Shown here piece by piece: positions 17,788 to 28,067 of a stretch of DNA of 64,000 nucleotides. Origin of the DNA: Clostridium sp. CF012 (lineage in GTDB: Bacteria; Bacillota; Clostridia; Clostridiales; Clostridiaceae); NCBI RefSeq assembly GCF_018861755.1, contig NZ_JAHLEF010000019.1:1-64000 (forward strand), given 5' to 3'. The stretch's first letter is position 1; each line of letters begins with the position of its first letter. Both the position numbers and the translations under genes were made by a program. The notes under the pieces are model-generated. The model ran no database searches. It saw only the letters and a list, made by a program, of their open reading frames with translations, and had not been told where the DNA came from.

Positions 17788-18864
17788 ATGAGTGATTTTT
17801 TGTTAAAGGATGATATGACTCCTAAAGAGAGAATTGAAGCTATGACTCATGGTAGACCTTTTGACAGAGTGCCATGTAATATATTTATAGGTGATCATGC
17901 TGCAACGATAATAGGTGCAAAAGTATCTGATTTAAACTTTTCTTCAGAAAAGTTTCTTTACGGACAAGTAGCAGCAAATAAAAAATATGGTATAGAATCA
18001 ACAGGAGTTTCCCCAGGACTTGCGGGTATTGCTGAAGCATTAGGCAGTAAACTTGTTTTTCCAGATCATGGTGCTCCTTATGTTAGAGAGTATGGAATAA
18101 AGGATATTTTAGATTTAGAAAGATTAAGTGTACCGGGCCCTGTAAAAGCAGGTAGGTTCGCCTTTGTACTAGAGACTGCAGAAAAACTTGTAGATGAATT
18201 TGGACGTGAAATACCAGTTTCAGTAGAAGTGCCTGGACCATTCACATCTGCTGGGAACCTTATGAATATAGGGAAAATTCTACGTGATACAAGAAAAAAT
18301 CCGGAATTTGTTCATAGAATTCTTCGCCTTGTAACTGATACTACAATTGCATTTATAAAAGAAGCTGCAAAACTTGATGTAAGTATAGGTATAGCAGAAC
18401 CATCTGCTTCTGGTACCTTAATAAGCCATAGTATGTTTGAAACGTTTGCGCTCCCATATTTAATAGAAATAGTTGATACTATTAAAGCTTTAGGCAAGGG
18501 TTCGCCATACCTTCACATTTGTGGAAATACGAAAAAAATTTGGACATTAATGGCTGATACGGGTGCAGGAGCATTAAGTCTTGATGATGCAATAGATTTG
18601 GAAGATGCAAAAAAAACTGTAGGTGACAGGGTAATTCTAATTGGCAATGTAAAACCTACAGCAACTATGTATTTAGGTAAACCAATTGACGTGGAAAGAG
18701 ATGCGAAAGAATGTCTTAAAAAAGCATATGATAATCCTAAAGGTTATGTACTTGCTTTAGGATGTGGATTTCCAATTGATACTCCTCCTGAAAATATACA
18801 TGCACTTCGCGGAGCAGCAATAAAATATGGTAAGTATCCATATGAACCAGAACTTTTCAGTTAA
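17788..18864 (+). CDS. MtaA/UroD-family corrinoid methyltransferase 2
   Basis: 358-residue methyltransferase of the UroD superfamily with zinc ligands H243, C245 (LHICGN) and C326 (LGCGFPIDTP). Paralogous to methyltransferase 1 but clearly diverged. GGAGG precedes the ATG. Two different UroD-type enzymes around one corrinoid protein suggest a substrate:corrinoid and a corrinoid:acceptor pair. Neither substrate can be read from sequence; methylated thiols are an attractive guess because the next gene is a cysteine-synthase-family enzyme. Confidence 0.87.
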   Translation: MSDFLLKDDMTPKERIEAMTHGRPFDRVPCNIFIGDHAATIIGAKVSDLNFSSEKFLYGQVAANKKYGIESTGVSPGLAGIAEALGSKLVFPDHGAPYVREYGIKDILDLERLSVPGPVKAGRFAFVLETAEKLVDEFGREIPVSVEVPGPFTSAGNLMNIGKILRDTRKNPEFVHRILRLVTDTTIAFIKEAAKLDVSIGIAEPSASGTLISHSMFETFALPYLIEIVDTIKALGKGSPYLHICGNTKKIWTLMADTGAGALSLDDAIDLEDAKKTVGDRVILIGNVKPTATMYLGKPIDVERDAKECLKKAYDNPKGYVLALGCGFPIDTPPENIHALRGAAIKYGKYPYEPELFS

Positions 18865-18891
18865 AAAATTTTAGAGGAGGTTATATAAGCA

Positions 18892-19803
18892 GTGAAATAT
18901 ATAAATAGTATATTAGATATTATAGGAAATACACCAATTATTAAACTAAATAATTTAGGCGTCAAAGATGGTGTAAATATTTTCGCAAAACTAGAGGGGG
19001 AGAACCCTGGGGGTAGTGTAAAAGATAGAGTTGGGATTTATATGATAAAAGATGCAGAGGACAGGGGGATTCTTAAGGTAGGATATACCATCGTTGAAGC
19101 TACCGCAGGAAATACTGGCATAGGAGTGGCCCTTGCAGCCATAAATAAAGGATACAATGTAATATTTGTGGTTCCAGAAAAGTTCTCTGTAGAAAAGCAA
19201 ACCTTGATGAGAGCATTAGGTGCAACTATTATTAGTACACCTAGGGCAGAGGGAATGCTCGGTGCCATTAATAAAGCAAAAGAGCTATTGAATGAAATTC
19301 CTAATTCTATTTCACTAAAGCAGTTTGAAAATGAAGCTAACCCAAGGGCTCATTATGAGACTACAGGACCAGAAATATATGAGGCATTAGAAGGCGAAAT
19401 TGATTATTTTGTGGCAGGGGCAGGAAGTGGTGGTACTTTTAGTGGGGTTATGAAATATTTAAAGGAAATGAATGAGAATATAAAAGGTGTTTTAGTGGAT
19501 CCTTACGGTTCAACCATTGGTGGTGGTGAAGAGCATTGTTATGATATCGAAGGAATAGGGAATAATTTTGTGCCAAGCACCATGGATATGGATTTAGTCG
19601 AGAGTGTTATTAAGATTTCTGATTCTGAAGCTGTGAACATGGTAAAGCTAATTGCATTAAAAGAGGGATTGATTGTAGGTAGTTCTTCAGGAGCTGCAAT
19701 AGTAGGAGCTATAAAGCTTTCGGAAACCATTGAAAGCGGAAACATTGTCGTAATACTACCTGATCGGGGAGATAGATATTTTAGTAAAAATGTTTATAAC
19801 TAA
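18892..19803 (+). CDS. Cysteine synthase / O-acetylserine-dependent cystathionine beta-synthase family
   Basis: 303-residue fold-type II PLP enzyme. PLP lysine K44 lies in GGSVKDR, the phosphate loop is GAGSGGTFSG, and the substrate loop is TAGNTG. It starts at GTG with GAGGAGG about 11 nt upstream. It could be CysK (sulfide + O-acetylserine -> cysteine) or an MccA-like cystathionine synthase (homocysteine + O-acetylserine); sequence alone does not decide. It is the last gene of the T-box/corrinoid operon, so it is made when the cognate aminoacyl-tRNA is scarce. Confidence 0.88.
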   Translation: MKYINSILDIIGNTPIIKLNNLGVKDGVNIFAKLEGENPGGSVKDRVGIYMIKDAEDRGILKVGYTIVEATAGNTGIGVALAAINKGYNVIFVVPEKFSVEKQTLMRALGATIISTPRAEGMLGAINKAKELLNEIPNSISLKQFENEANPRAHYETTGPEIYEALEGEIDYFVAGAGSGGTFSGVMKYLKEMNENIKGVLVDPYGSTIGGGEEHCYDIEGIGNNFVPSTMDMDLVESVIKISDSEAVNMVKLIALKEGLIVGSSSGAAIVGAIKLSETIESGNIVVILPDRGDRYFSKNVYN

Positions 19804-19817
19804 TAAACAGGGTATTC

Positions 19818-19850
19818 TCCCTCTATAGCTAGCCTATAGAGGGATTTGTT
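19818..19850 (+). terminator. Terminator of the T-box operon
   Basis: Hairpin CCCTCTATAG / CTATAGAGGG just after the stop, followed by a T-rich stretch. Confidence 0.75.
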
Positions 19851-19897
19851 TTGAATTAAAAGAGGCTAATGATTATCAAAATGATTGAAAAATTACT

Positions 19898-22267
19898 TTA
19901 TTCACACTGAAATAATTCTCTTGCGATTTTTACAGATTGAGTTGCATCCTTTGCATAGTGATCGGCTCCTATCATTTTTGCATACTCTTCATTTAAAACA
20001 GCGCCTCCAACCATAATAGTGCAATCCAAATTATTCTCCCTAAGTGCTTTTATTGTTTCCTCCATGCTCCTTACTGTTGTGGTCATAAGAGCACTTAAAC
20101 CAACTAATTTAATGTTGCCACTTTTCACTGCATTAACCACATCATCAGAGTGTACATCCTTACCTAAGTCAATTACTTCAAATCCATAGTTTTCTAATAA
20201 TATTTTCACTATATTTTTGCCTATATCGTGGATGTCGCCTCTAACAGTTGCAAGCACTATTTTACCTTTACTAAGTTTCGTGCCCGTGGTGGATAGTATG
20301 CTTTCTTTAATTACCACAAAAGCTTTTTTCACTGTTTCTGCAGATTGTAATAGTTGAGGAAGAAATATTTCTCCACTTTCATATTTTTTACCCACAATAT
20401 CAAGTGAGGGAATTAGATATTTATTAACAATTTCCATTGCAGACATGGTTTTTAAAAGTTCCACTGTTAGATCTGTTGCTTCTTCTTTCAAGCCATCTAT
20501 AATAATTTTATTTAAATCTTTATTTGTAGCAATTTCTTTAGTCGTAGTTTTTCCTTCAAAGGAGGAATAAACATTTATATATTTTTTTGAGTTTTTATCA
20601 GTATTCCATAAAACATTAAAAGCATTAATTGTGGATATCATATCCTTTGAAAGAGGATTTAATATAGGTGCATCAAGACCAGCTGTTAGTGCAGCAGCCA
20701 AAAACGTTCTATTTAATATTTCTCTTTGTGGCAAACCAAAGGATACATTGCTTACTCCAAGAGTAGTTTTAACACCAAGTGTAGCTTTAACAAGTTCAAC
20801 TGCCCTAATAGTCTGAGTAACCTCACTTTGCTGAGCGGAGGCAGTTAAAACAAGACAGTCTATTATAATATCTGCTCTATCTATTCCATATTCTTCTGCC
20901 CTTTGTACAATTTTTTCTGCTATTTTAAGCCTGTCTTCAGCCTTAGATGGAATGCCACTATCATCAAGAGTTAAGCCTATTACACAGGCACCATATTTTT
21001 TAACGATTGGGAATATGGAATCCATCACTTCTTCTTTACCATTAACAGAATTTATTAGTGGCTTCCCATTATATATTCTAACTGCGGCCTCAATTACGTC
21101 ACGCCGTACGCTATCAATTTGAAGAGGAAGATTTACAACACTTTGAAGTTCTCTTATTGTTTTTTTCATGACTTCTAGTTCGTCAATTTCAGGGAGTCCC
21201 ACATTCACATCTAGTATATCTGCACCAGCATCCCTTTGGTTAATAGCTTCTTCAAGTATATAGTCCATATTGTTATTTTTTAAAGCCTCTTTTATCTTTT
21301 TTTTGCCCGTAGGATTTATTCTCTCGCCAATAATTTTTATTTCTTCTCCAAGGACTACTGTTAAGGAGGAGGAACTTACTGCTGTTATTTTTTGAACATC
21401 GCGGTGTGTAGGCTTTAAGCTCTTAAGCTCATCTCTTATAGCTTTTATATGATCGGGGGTGGTTCCACAGCACCCACCTAAAATTGTAACACCCATTTTT
21501 GCCATAAGTTTTGCATATTCCGCAAATTCATGTCCATGAACATCAAAAACTGTTTCCCTGTTTTTAAGCCTAGGAAGTCCAGCGTTGGGCTGAACGATAA
21601 CTGGAACTCTTGAGTATTTAAGAATTTCGGAAACTATAGGTAGCATTTCATTTGGTCCTAGAGAGCAATTTAATCCAATTGCATCCACGCCAAGGCCCTG
21701 AAGTACATTGACCATAGTAATTGGATCTGTACCTGTTAATGTTCTTCCATCACTTTGATATGACATTGTACATATTATTGGAAGCGTACTATTTTCTTTA
21801 GCGGCAAGAATAGCAGCCTTTGCTTCATAAATATCCGTCATTGTCTCAATAAGTATTATATCGGCACCTTCTCTAGCACCAATTTTAATCTGCTCCGCAA
21901 AAGTCGCGTAAGCATTATCAAATGATAATATTCCATAGGGCTCCATTAACTGACCAATAGGTCCAATATCAAGAGCAACAAGATTATCACTAGCCACTTT
22001 TCGTGCTATTTTAACAGCACTAGAAACAAGTTCTTCCACAGTATATTGCGTATTTTTAAGCTTATAACTATTTGCGCCAAATGTATTTGTAGTTATAACA
22101 TCGCAACCTGAACTCAAGTATTCCCTATGTATTTTTTCGATGATTTCTGGATGTAATATATTATAGCTTTCTGGTAATTCGCCTCTTTTAAGTCCATATT
22201 TTTGAAGCATTGTTCCCATAGCTCCGTCAAATAATAAAAAATCATTAAAATCTATTTTTTTACACAC
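19898..22267 (-). CDS. metH: Cobalamin-dependent methionine synthase lacking the activation domain
   Basis: About 789 residues. The Hcy-binding barrel (FDGAMGTM start; zinc ligands in GLNCS and GGCCGT) is followed by a pterin-binding domain (GERINPTGKKK; DVNVGLP), a B12 cap and a B12-binding domain with GDIHDIGKN at about residue 677. The usual C-terminal AdoMet-activation domain is absent and is supplied by the gene immediately upstream. Start candidates are GTG 22294, ATG 22279 and GTG 22267; the last follows AAAGGATGG at good spacing and overlaps the upstream stop by 8 bp. It transfers methyl from 5-methyl-THF to homocysteine. Confidence 0.94.
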   Translation of the reverse strand: MCKKIDFNDFLLFDGAMGTMLQKYGLKRGELPESYNILHPEIIEKIHREYLSSGCDVITTNTFGANSYKLKNTQYTVEELVSSAVKIARKVASDNLVALDIGPIGQLMEPYGILSFDNAYATFAEQIKIGAREGADIILIETMTDIYEAKAAILAAKENSTLPIICTMSYQSDGRTLTGTDPITMVNVLQGLGVDAIGLNCSLGPNEMLPIVSEILKYSRVPVIVQPNAGLPRLKNRETVFDVHGHEFAEYAKLMAKMGVTILGGCCGTTPDHIKAIRDELKSLKPTHRDVQKITAVSSSSLTVVLGEEIKIIGERINPTGKKKIKEALKNNNMDYILEEAINQRDAGADILDVNVGLPEIDELEVMKKTIRELQSVVNLPLQIDSVRRDVIEAAVRIYNGKPLINSVNGKEEVMDSIFPIVKKYGACVIGLTLDDSGIPSKAEDRLKIAEKIVQRAEEYGIDRADIIIDCLVLTASAQQSEVTQTIRAVELVKATLGVKTTLGVSNVSFGLPQREILNRTFLAAALTAGLDAPILNPLSKDMISTINAFNVLWNTDKNSKKYINVYSSFEGKTTTKEIATNKDLNKIIIDGLKEEATDLTVELLKTMSAMEIVNKYLIPSLDIVGKKYESGEIFLPQLLQSAETVKKAFVVIKESILSTTGTKLSKGKIVLATVRGDIHDIGKNIVKILLENYGFEVIDLGKDVHSDDVVNAVKSGNIKLVGLSALMTTTVRSMEETIKALRENNLDCTIMVGGAVLNEEYAKMIGADHYAKDATQSVKIARELFQCE

Positions 22268-22922
22268 AAAATCTACCATCCTTTCTAAAATCACAATCTG
22301 AATTATTGCAATTCATGCATTTATCATTGCTTTTTAAATTTACAATTTCACTAAGACCTATAAGTGCAGTTACGGATTTTCGTGGTATCATAATATTACT
22401 TTCAGTAACAGAGAGGCCTATTTGTTTATAGGCCTCTAAAACATTTAAAATATTAGCTTGATTAGCAATTGAAAAATCTCCATACCCTGGGCTATATCTA
22501 TTCGTGATATGCAAATTGTCTGCTAATGCTTTTTCCATAATCAGAGTTTGTATTTCATCACAGAGATTTTCAATTGCAGTAGTTGCACAAGCATCCATAA
22601 TTAAACCCTTTGTAATATTAGTCCTTGAGTAGTAAGATATTCTACGATCTACTTCTATGCCTAAGGTTGCTGCCATTACCAAACATTTTTTTGAATCTGA
22701 AAGATGGTTTAGTATGTCTTTATCCTTTAAGACTAAAGTACTGCCTAAGAGAAAAATCTCATCATTTTTTCTTTCAATATCAAAGATTTCATATACAGAA
22801 CTCTCTTTACATATATCAATAACTTCTTTACAGCAGGCCTCAATTAAATCAGTTAGGCTCTTATCAATTTCTTGATTTTTATAGCCTAAATACCTTAATA
22901 CTTCCCTTTTATCAATTTTCAT
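22260..22922 (-). CDS. Stand-alone MetH activation-domain protein
   Basis: 220-residue protein matching the reactivation domain of B12-dependent methionine synthase, with the AdoMet-site-like RYSPGYGDFS motif (family RxxPGY) and a C-terminal Cys cluster (CMNCNNSDCDF). It probably works in trans with the truncated MetH encoded next in the operon, whose gene it overlaps. GGAGAT precedes the ATG. The Cys-rich tail is typical of clostridial stand-alone versions and could bind a metal or cluster (inference). Confidence 0.85.
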   Translation of the reverse strand: MKIDKREVLRYLGYKNQEIDKSLTDLIEACCKEVIDICKESSVYEIFDIERKNDEIFLLGSTLVLKDKDILNHLSDSKKCLVMAATLGIEVDRRISYYSRTNITKGLIMDACATTAIENLCDEIQTLIMEKALADNLHITNRYSPGYGDFSIANQANILNVLEAYKQIGLSVTESNIMIPRKSVTALIGLSEIVNLKSNDKCMNCNNSDCDFRKDGRFCV

Positions 22923-22938
22923 CTTATCTCCAATCAGT

Positions 22939-24228
22939 TTAATTAAATGATTCTATTCTTATTATACTTTCTATTTCGTTTACATTTTCTAAAATTTTTA
23001 TTTTTTCTAATGAATTGTGTATATTCTTTTCAGAGCTTTTATGGGTAATAAATGCTAGTGGGGCATAATCATCCTGCCTCAAATCTCCAGTAACAGATAT
23101 AATGCTAACATTGTTTTCACCAAATATTTTCGCTATAGCTCCTAAAACTCCCACTTTATCATTAATGTTAAGTCTGATATAGAATTCTGATTCATTTTCT
23201 TCTGATTTTTTTATTTTTTTAAAATCAAATTGCTGACTTGTATCACTAAAGCCTAAGGGCCTTACATTATTTCTTAGTATGGATATTATATCACCTACAA
23301 CGGCACTACCGGTTGGCATATCTCCCGCTCCTCTTCCGTATAGCATTAATTCTCCCACAGCATTTCCTTTTATCATAATGGAATTAAAAACATCATTTAC
23401 ATTTGCCATTGGGTGACTGGAGGGTACTAGGGTTGGATGTACTCTTAGCTCTAATTTATTATTTTCTTCCTTTGCTATTGCTAGTAGCTTTATTGTATAA
23501 CCTAATTTTTTAGCATATTTTATATCGAGTGGACTAATACTCCTTATTCCTTCTCTATAAATAGCATCATGATTAATTTTAGTTCCAAAGGATAATGATG
23601 CCATAATGGCAAGTTTATACACCGCATCATAGCCATCCACATCTGAGGTTGGATCTGCTTCAGCATAACCCATTTCTTGAGCCTGCTTTAATGCTGCATC
23701 AAAACTAATTTCATCATTGGTCATTTTACTTAATATATAGTTAGTTGTTCCATTTATTATTCCAATTATCTGATTTATTCTATTGGCAGTAAGACTTTCG
23801 GTGATTTCTCGTATTATTGGAATTCCGCCAGCCACACTTGCTTCATAATAAAATAATACATTTTCCTCTTCAGCTATTTTAAATAGTTCTTCGCTCCAGT
23901 TTGCAACAACTAATTTATTAGCAGTTACAATATGTTTTTTAGCTTTCATTGCACGTGCCATGTAGTCCTTGGCCTCATGGCATCCACCAATAAGTTCAAC
24001 CACAATTTTTATGCTTTTATCATTAATAATATCATTAATATTATCTGTTAAAATGCTCTTAGATATAATAATATCTCTTTTTTTATTTATGTCTTTAATA
24101 AGTATTTTAGATACCTCTATTTCGTAATTTGAACGTTTCATTATTTCACTTTTATTTTCCTGAAGTATCTTCCATACTCCTGTGCCAACATTTCCAAAAC
24201 CTAAAATAGCTATTTTTACCTTTTTCAT
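22939..24228 (-). CDS. hom: Homoserine dehydrogenase with ACT domain
   Basis: 429-residue NAD(P)-dependent enzyme reducing aspartate semialdehyde to homoserine. The N-terminal Rossmann motif is GFGNVGTGV, the catalytic core contains GIINGTTNYIL and QEMGYAEADPTSDVDGYD, and the C-terminal ACT domain spans about 348-425, suggesting feedback control by an amino acid. It sits 16 nt upstream of the MetH-activation gene and 25 nt downstream of metY, so SAM-riboswitch control extends to homoserine supply. Confidence 0.95.
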   Translation of the reverse strand: MKKVKIAILGFGNVGTGVWKILQENKSEIMKRSNYEIEVSKILIKDINKKRDIIISKSILTDNINDIINDKSIKIVVELIGGCHEAKDYMARAMKAKKHIVTANKLVVANWSEELFKIAEEENVLFYYEASVAGGIPIIREITESLTANRINQIIGIINGTTNYILSKMTNDEISFDAALKQAQEMGYAEADPTSDVDGYDAVYKLAIMASLSFGTKINHDAIYREGIRSISPLDIKYAKKLGYTIKLLAIAKEENNKLELRVHPTLVPSSHPMANVNDVFNSIMIKGNAVGELMLYGRGAGDMPTGSAVVGDIISILRNNVRPLGFSDTSQQFDFKKIKKSEENESEFYIRLNINDKVGVLGAIAKIFGENNVSIISVTGDLRQDDYAPLAFITHKSSEKNIHNSLEKIKILENVNEIESIIRIESFN

Positions 24229-24253
24229 ATTTGTTTCCTTTCTAATAAATTAT

Positions 24254-25552
<1,299 letters not shown>

Positions 25553-25599
25553 TTAAACTTATTTTTGTATAATAAAAACCATTTTGATTTGAAAGGGAA

Positions 25600-25790
25600 T
25601 AAAAAAACTGCTTTCCTATAAGGAAAGCAGCAGGATAACTTTAATAAACAATAAAATTGTCTTATAAAATTTGCTATCGTCCTTATCTTTCAGATTTTAC
25701 AATCTGATGGAATTGACACCATTGCATTTCATTGAAAATGCTGGTTGTCGGGCATCATGGGGCCAGTCCCTCCGCCGCTCTGGATAAGTT
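25600..25790 (-). promoter_or_regulatory. SAM-I riboswitch, metY-proximal of tandem pair
   Basis: On the minus strand, P1 (25782-25789 with 25681-25688) closes an aptamer with the S-box core and a kink-turn region. The terminator is at 25630-25608 followed by U-rich sequence. A perfect -10-like TATACT (25816-25811) lies just upstream, but the -35 position holds AGTTAA, so this unit probably has no working promoter of its own. Confidence 0.92.
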
Positions 25791-25846
25791 GTATTCGATT
25801 ATTATCATATAGTATATTTCTCATTTGACTCATTTAACTAGAATAA

Positions 25847-26037
25847 AAAAAGCTACTCTCCTATAAGGAAAGTAGCACGATTAACTTTAATAAACAATAA
25901 AATTGTCTTATAAAATTTGCTAACATCCTTATCTTTCAGATTTTACAATCTGCTGGAATTGACACCAATGCATTTAGTTAAAAATGCTGGTTGTCGGGCT
26001 TCATAGGGCCGGTCCCTCTGCCACTCTGGATAAGTTG
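25847..26037 (-). promoter_or_regulatory. SAM-I riboswitch, promoter-proximal of tandem pair before metY
   Basis: A second full S-box unit on the minus strand: P1 26028-26035 with 25927-25934, core GAGGGACCGGCCC, terminator 25875-25851 plus U-run. Sequence between aptamer and terminator is nearly the same as in the metA and metY-proximal leaders, which points to duplication of a whole leader. Confidence 0.92.
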
Positions 26038-26056
26038 TATTTAGTTATTAATGACT

Positions 26057-26085
26057 AGTATATTCATAATAGTGGCAATTGTCAA
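26057..26085 (-). promoter_or_regulatory. Promoter of the metY operon
   Basis: Minus-strand TTGACA (26085-26080), 17-nt spacer, TATACT (26062-26057), about 20 nt before the first S-box. Same hexamers and spacing as the metA leader promoter. Confidence 0.8.
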
Positions 26086-26123
26086 TACTTATTTTAAAAA
26101 ATAAATCACTTGATTTTATAAGT

Positions 26124-26293
26124 GTTCTAGTTATAACTACCATCAACAATACAATACCTATTATTACAGCAGGACCACTTGCAAGGGATTCGTCAACTGA
26201 GTTGGGGGGAGTTTAATAAAAACTGCAAGTGTTTTAGACATAGGATCATCTGCTTTTCAGGTTATAAGTAACTATGCAGCGCAAATATTATAA
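26124..26293 (+). pseudogene. Relic of an NhaC-family transporter (possibly MetT-like)
   Basis: Conceptual translation gives VLVITTINNTIPIITAGPLARDSS, then in-frame TAA and a frameshift near 26214, then TASVLDIGSSAFQ ending at TAA 26291-26293. TAGPLA...TAS-LDI...Q matches the C-terminal region of NhaC-family Na+/H+ antiporters, which include the predicted methionine transporter MetT. The rest of the gene is missing. The link to methionine transport is inference from location. Confidence 0.5.
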
Positions 26294-26529
26294 GTAGAAA
26301 CAATTGGTAGATTTGGTGAATATTGAAACGTTATAGGTAAAATGAAGATAAAATGATAAAATTTGTAGTATAATAAAAATAGACGAGAGCTGGTTGGTAA
26401 TACAATTATTATTCTTGAAAAAGTTATACGAAACTGATGTTTTTTATAGAGGGATTCTCATAATGTCTATAATAGAACTTTGAAAAATGAATACTTAATT
26501 CATGAGTGTCGTGAATGCTGAGTTAGCTG

Positions 26530-26811
26530 AAAGAATATGCTTAAGAAAGTTTTCATTCCGTAATCAAGGATATTCTAAGACTTGTAAGATATTTTGCAAT
26601 AAAAAAGAATGATAAAATGGAGGTGGTTGGATACAGTATTTCACCCAATTATAGAGAAAAAAGGCTTATGACAGAGGCTTTAGAAACATTAGTAAAATGG
26701 GCTTACGGATTTCAAGATTGTAAAGGGATAACTGCCAAAGTTTTAAAAACTAGCAAGCTCAGGCAAGCATTCACAAACACCTCAGGGGTGTTTGTTTTTA
26801 CATTGATGTAA
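26530..26811 (+). pseudogene. Relic of a GNAT acetyltransferase
   Basis: One frame reads AERICLRKFSFRN, resembling the N-terminal TERLxLRKF motif of RimJ-type GNATs. Another gives KNDKMEVVGYSISPNYREK followed by a TEALETLVKWAYGF segment, the acetyl-CoA-binding core. Frames are disrupted and the C-terminus is replaced by unrelated sequence. The open frame at 26617-26811 is therefore a fragment, not a gene. Confidence 0.6.
26773..26799 (+). terminator. Terminator-like hairpin inside the relic zone
   Basis: ACAAACACC pairs with GGTGTTTGT around a short loop, followed by TTTTTA. Confidence 0.6.
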
Positions 26812-26822
26812 AAATAAGCTAA

Positions 26823-26930
26823 TTACTCTTAGAAGAGGACTGGGGTAAATCTTATGATGATTATTTGGAACTACAAAAGCAATACAATGGAACTGTTTTT
26901 GCTTATGATGGAATGACTTTTGAAGTATAG
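26823..26930 (+). pseudogene. C-terminal relic of an MBL-fold hydrolase
   Basis: Thirty-five codons ending at TAG encode LEEDWGKSYDDYL and VFAYDGMTFEV, closely parallel to LDEDWGLSYDDYL and EFAYDGLNIEI at the end of the MBL-fold gene at 30537-30943. No start or N-terminal part is present. The window thus holds two damaged copies of this family. Confidence 0.65.
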
Positions 26931-26975
26931 TTTATTAAACAGTAAAAGGATATTCGTAAGGGGGACACATAAATT

Positions 26976-27977
26976 ATGAATAATATAACAAAATTAAAGG
27001 TTGGGGATTCTATTGGTATTTTTTCACCATCATCGCCTATAACATATACATGCCCTAATAGGTTTGAAAGAGCTAAAAAATATTTACAGAATAAGGGTTT
27101 TAAAATAATAGAGGGAAGTCTAACAGGGAAATATGACTTCTATAGGTCTGGAAGTATTAAGGAAAGAGCAGAGGAGCTAAACGCTTTAATTAGAAATCCA
27201 GAAATAAAATGCATTATGTCCACAATTGGTGGAATGAACTCAAATTCAATTCTCCCTTATATAGATTATGAAGCACTAAAAAGAAATCCTAAGATAATAA
27301 TAGGATATTCTGATGTTACAGCAATTCTACTTGCTATATTTGCACAAACAGGAATAAGCACTTACTATGGACCTGCATTAGTGGCTTCATTTGGCGAATT
27401 ACCACCCTTTGTTGATTCTACTTATAAATACTTTAAGGAAATCACTATGGATGAAACAAAAATTCCTTATGTCTTTGAAACACCTGAATATTGGTCAGAT
27501 GAACATATTAATTGGGAAACACAAGACAGGAGTAAAGAAAAAAGAGGGAATCAATGGGTTACAGTCTTTGAAGGTACTGCTCGAGGTAGAGTAATAGGAG
27601 GGAATTTGAATACCATGCAAGGTATATGGGGTAGCAACTATATGCCTGAAATAAAGGATGGAGATATACTTTTCATAGAAGATTCTTTAAAAGATTCCGC
27701 AACAATAGAAAGAAGCTTTTCTTTTTTAAAAGTAAATGGCATTTTAGATAAGATATCAGGAATAATACTAGGTAAACATGAATTATTTGATGACTCAAAG
27801 ACGAGCAGAAAGCCATATGAAATATTAATAGAAGTATTGGGAGATAAAAAGTTACCATTCATTGCAGATTTTGATTGCTGTCATACACAGCCAATGATGA
27901 CGTTGCCAATAGGATGTGAAATTGAACTTGATGCTACAAATAAAAAAGTAACTATTATTCAAGATTGGTTCAAATAA
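26976..27977 (+). CDS. Peptidase family S66 (LD-carboxypeptidase / MccF-like)
   Basis: 333-residue serine peptidase of family S66. Nucleophile Ser112 lies in IIGYSDVTA; the Glu of FIEDS and the His of CCHTQP complete the Ser-Glu-His triad. Members cleave tetrapeptide cross-links in murein recycling (LdcA) or inactivate peptide-nucleotide antibiotics such as microcin C (MccF). The insert around residues 150-190 (EYWSDEHINWE) is more like MccF-type proteins. AAGGGGG precedes the ATG. It stands alone with long spacers on both sides. Confidence 0.85.
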   Translation: MNNITKLKVGDSIGIFSPSSPITYTCPNRFERAKKYLQNKGFKIIEGSLTGKYDFYRSGSIKERAEELNALIRNPEIKCIMSTIGGMNSNSILPYIDYEALKRNPKIIIGYSDVTAILLAIFAQTGISTYYGPALVASFGELPPFVDSTYKYFKEITMDETKIPYVFETPEYWSDEHINWETQDRSKEKRGNQWVTVFEGTARGRVIGGNLNTMQGIWGSNYMPEIKDGDILFIEDSLKDSATIERSFSFLKVNGILDKISGIILGKHELFDDSKTSRKPYEILIEVLGDKKLPFIADFDCCHTQPMMTLPIGCEIELDATNKKVTIIQDWFK

Positions 27978-28067
27978 TATTTTTGTGTTATGACGGATTG
28001 GTAATTTAATGCGAAGTAACCAATTTCAATTATGGAGCAGAACGGTTCTAAGAAAGGAGATAATAAT

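Noticed and set aside
15070-18864. Heme-pathway uroporphyrinogen decarboxylase (two copies)
   Set aside because: Both have the HxC...C zinc motif of corrinoid methyltransferases and lie with a corrinoid protein and RACo-like activator.
26617-26811. A 64-residue GNAT gene
   Set aside because: The frame is an internal piece of a GNAT core with a foreign C-terminus, so it is listed as a relic.
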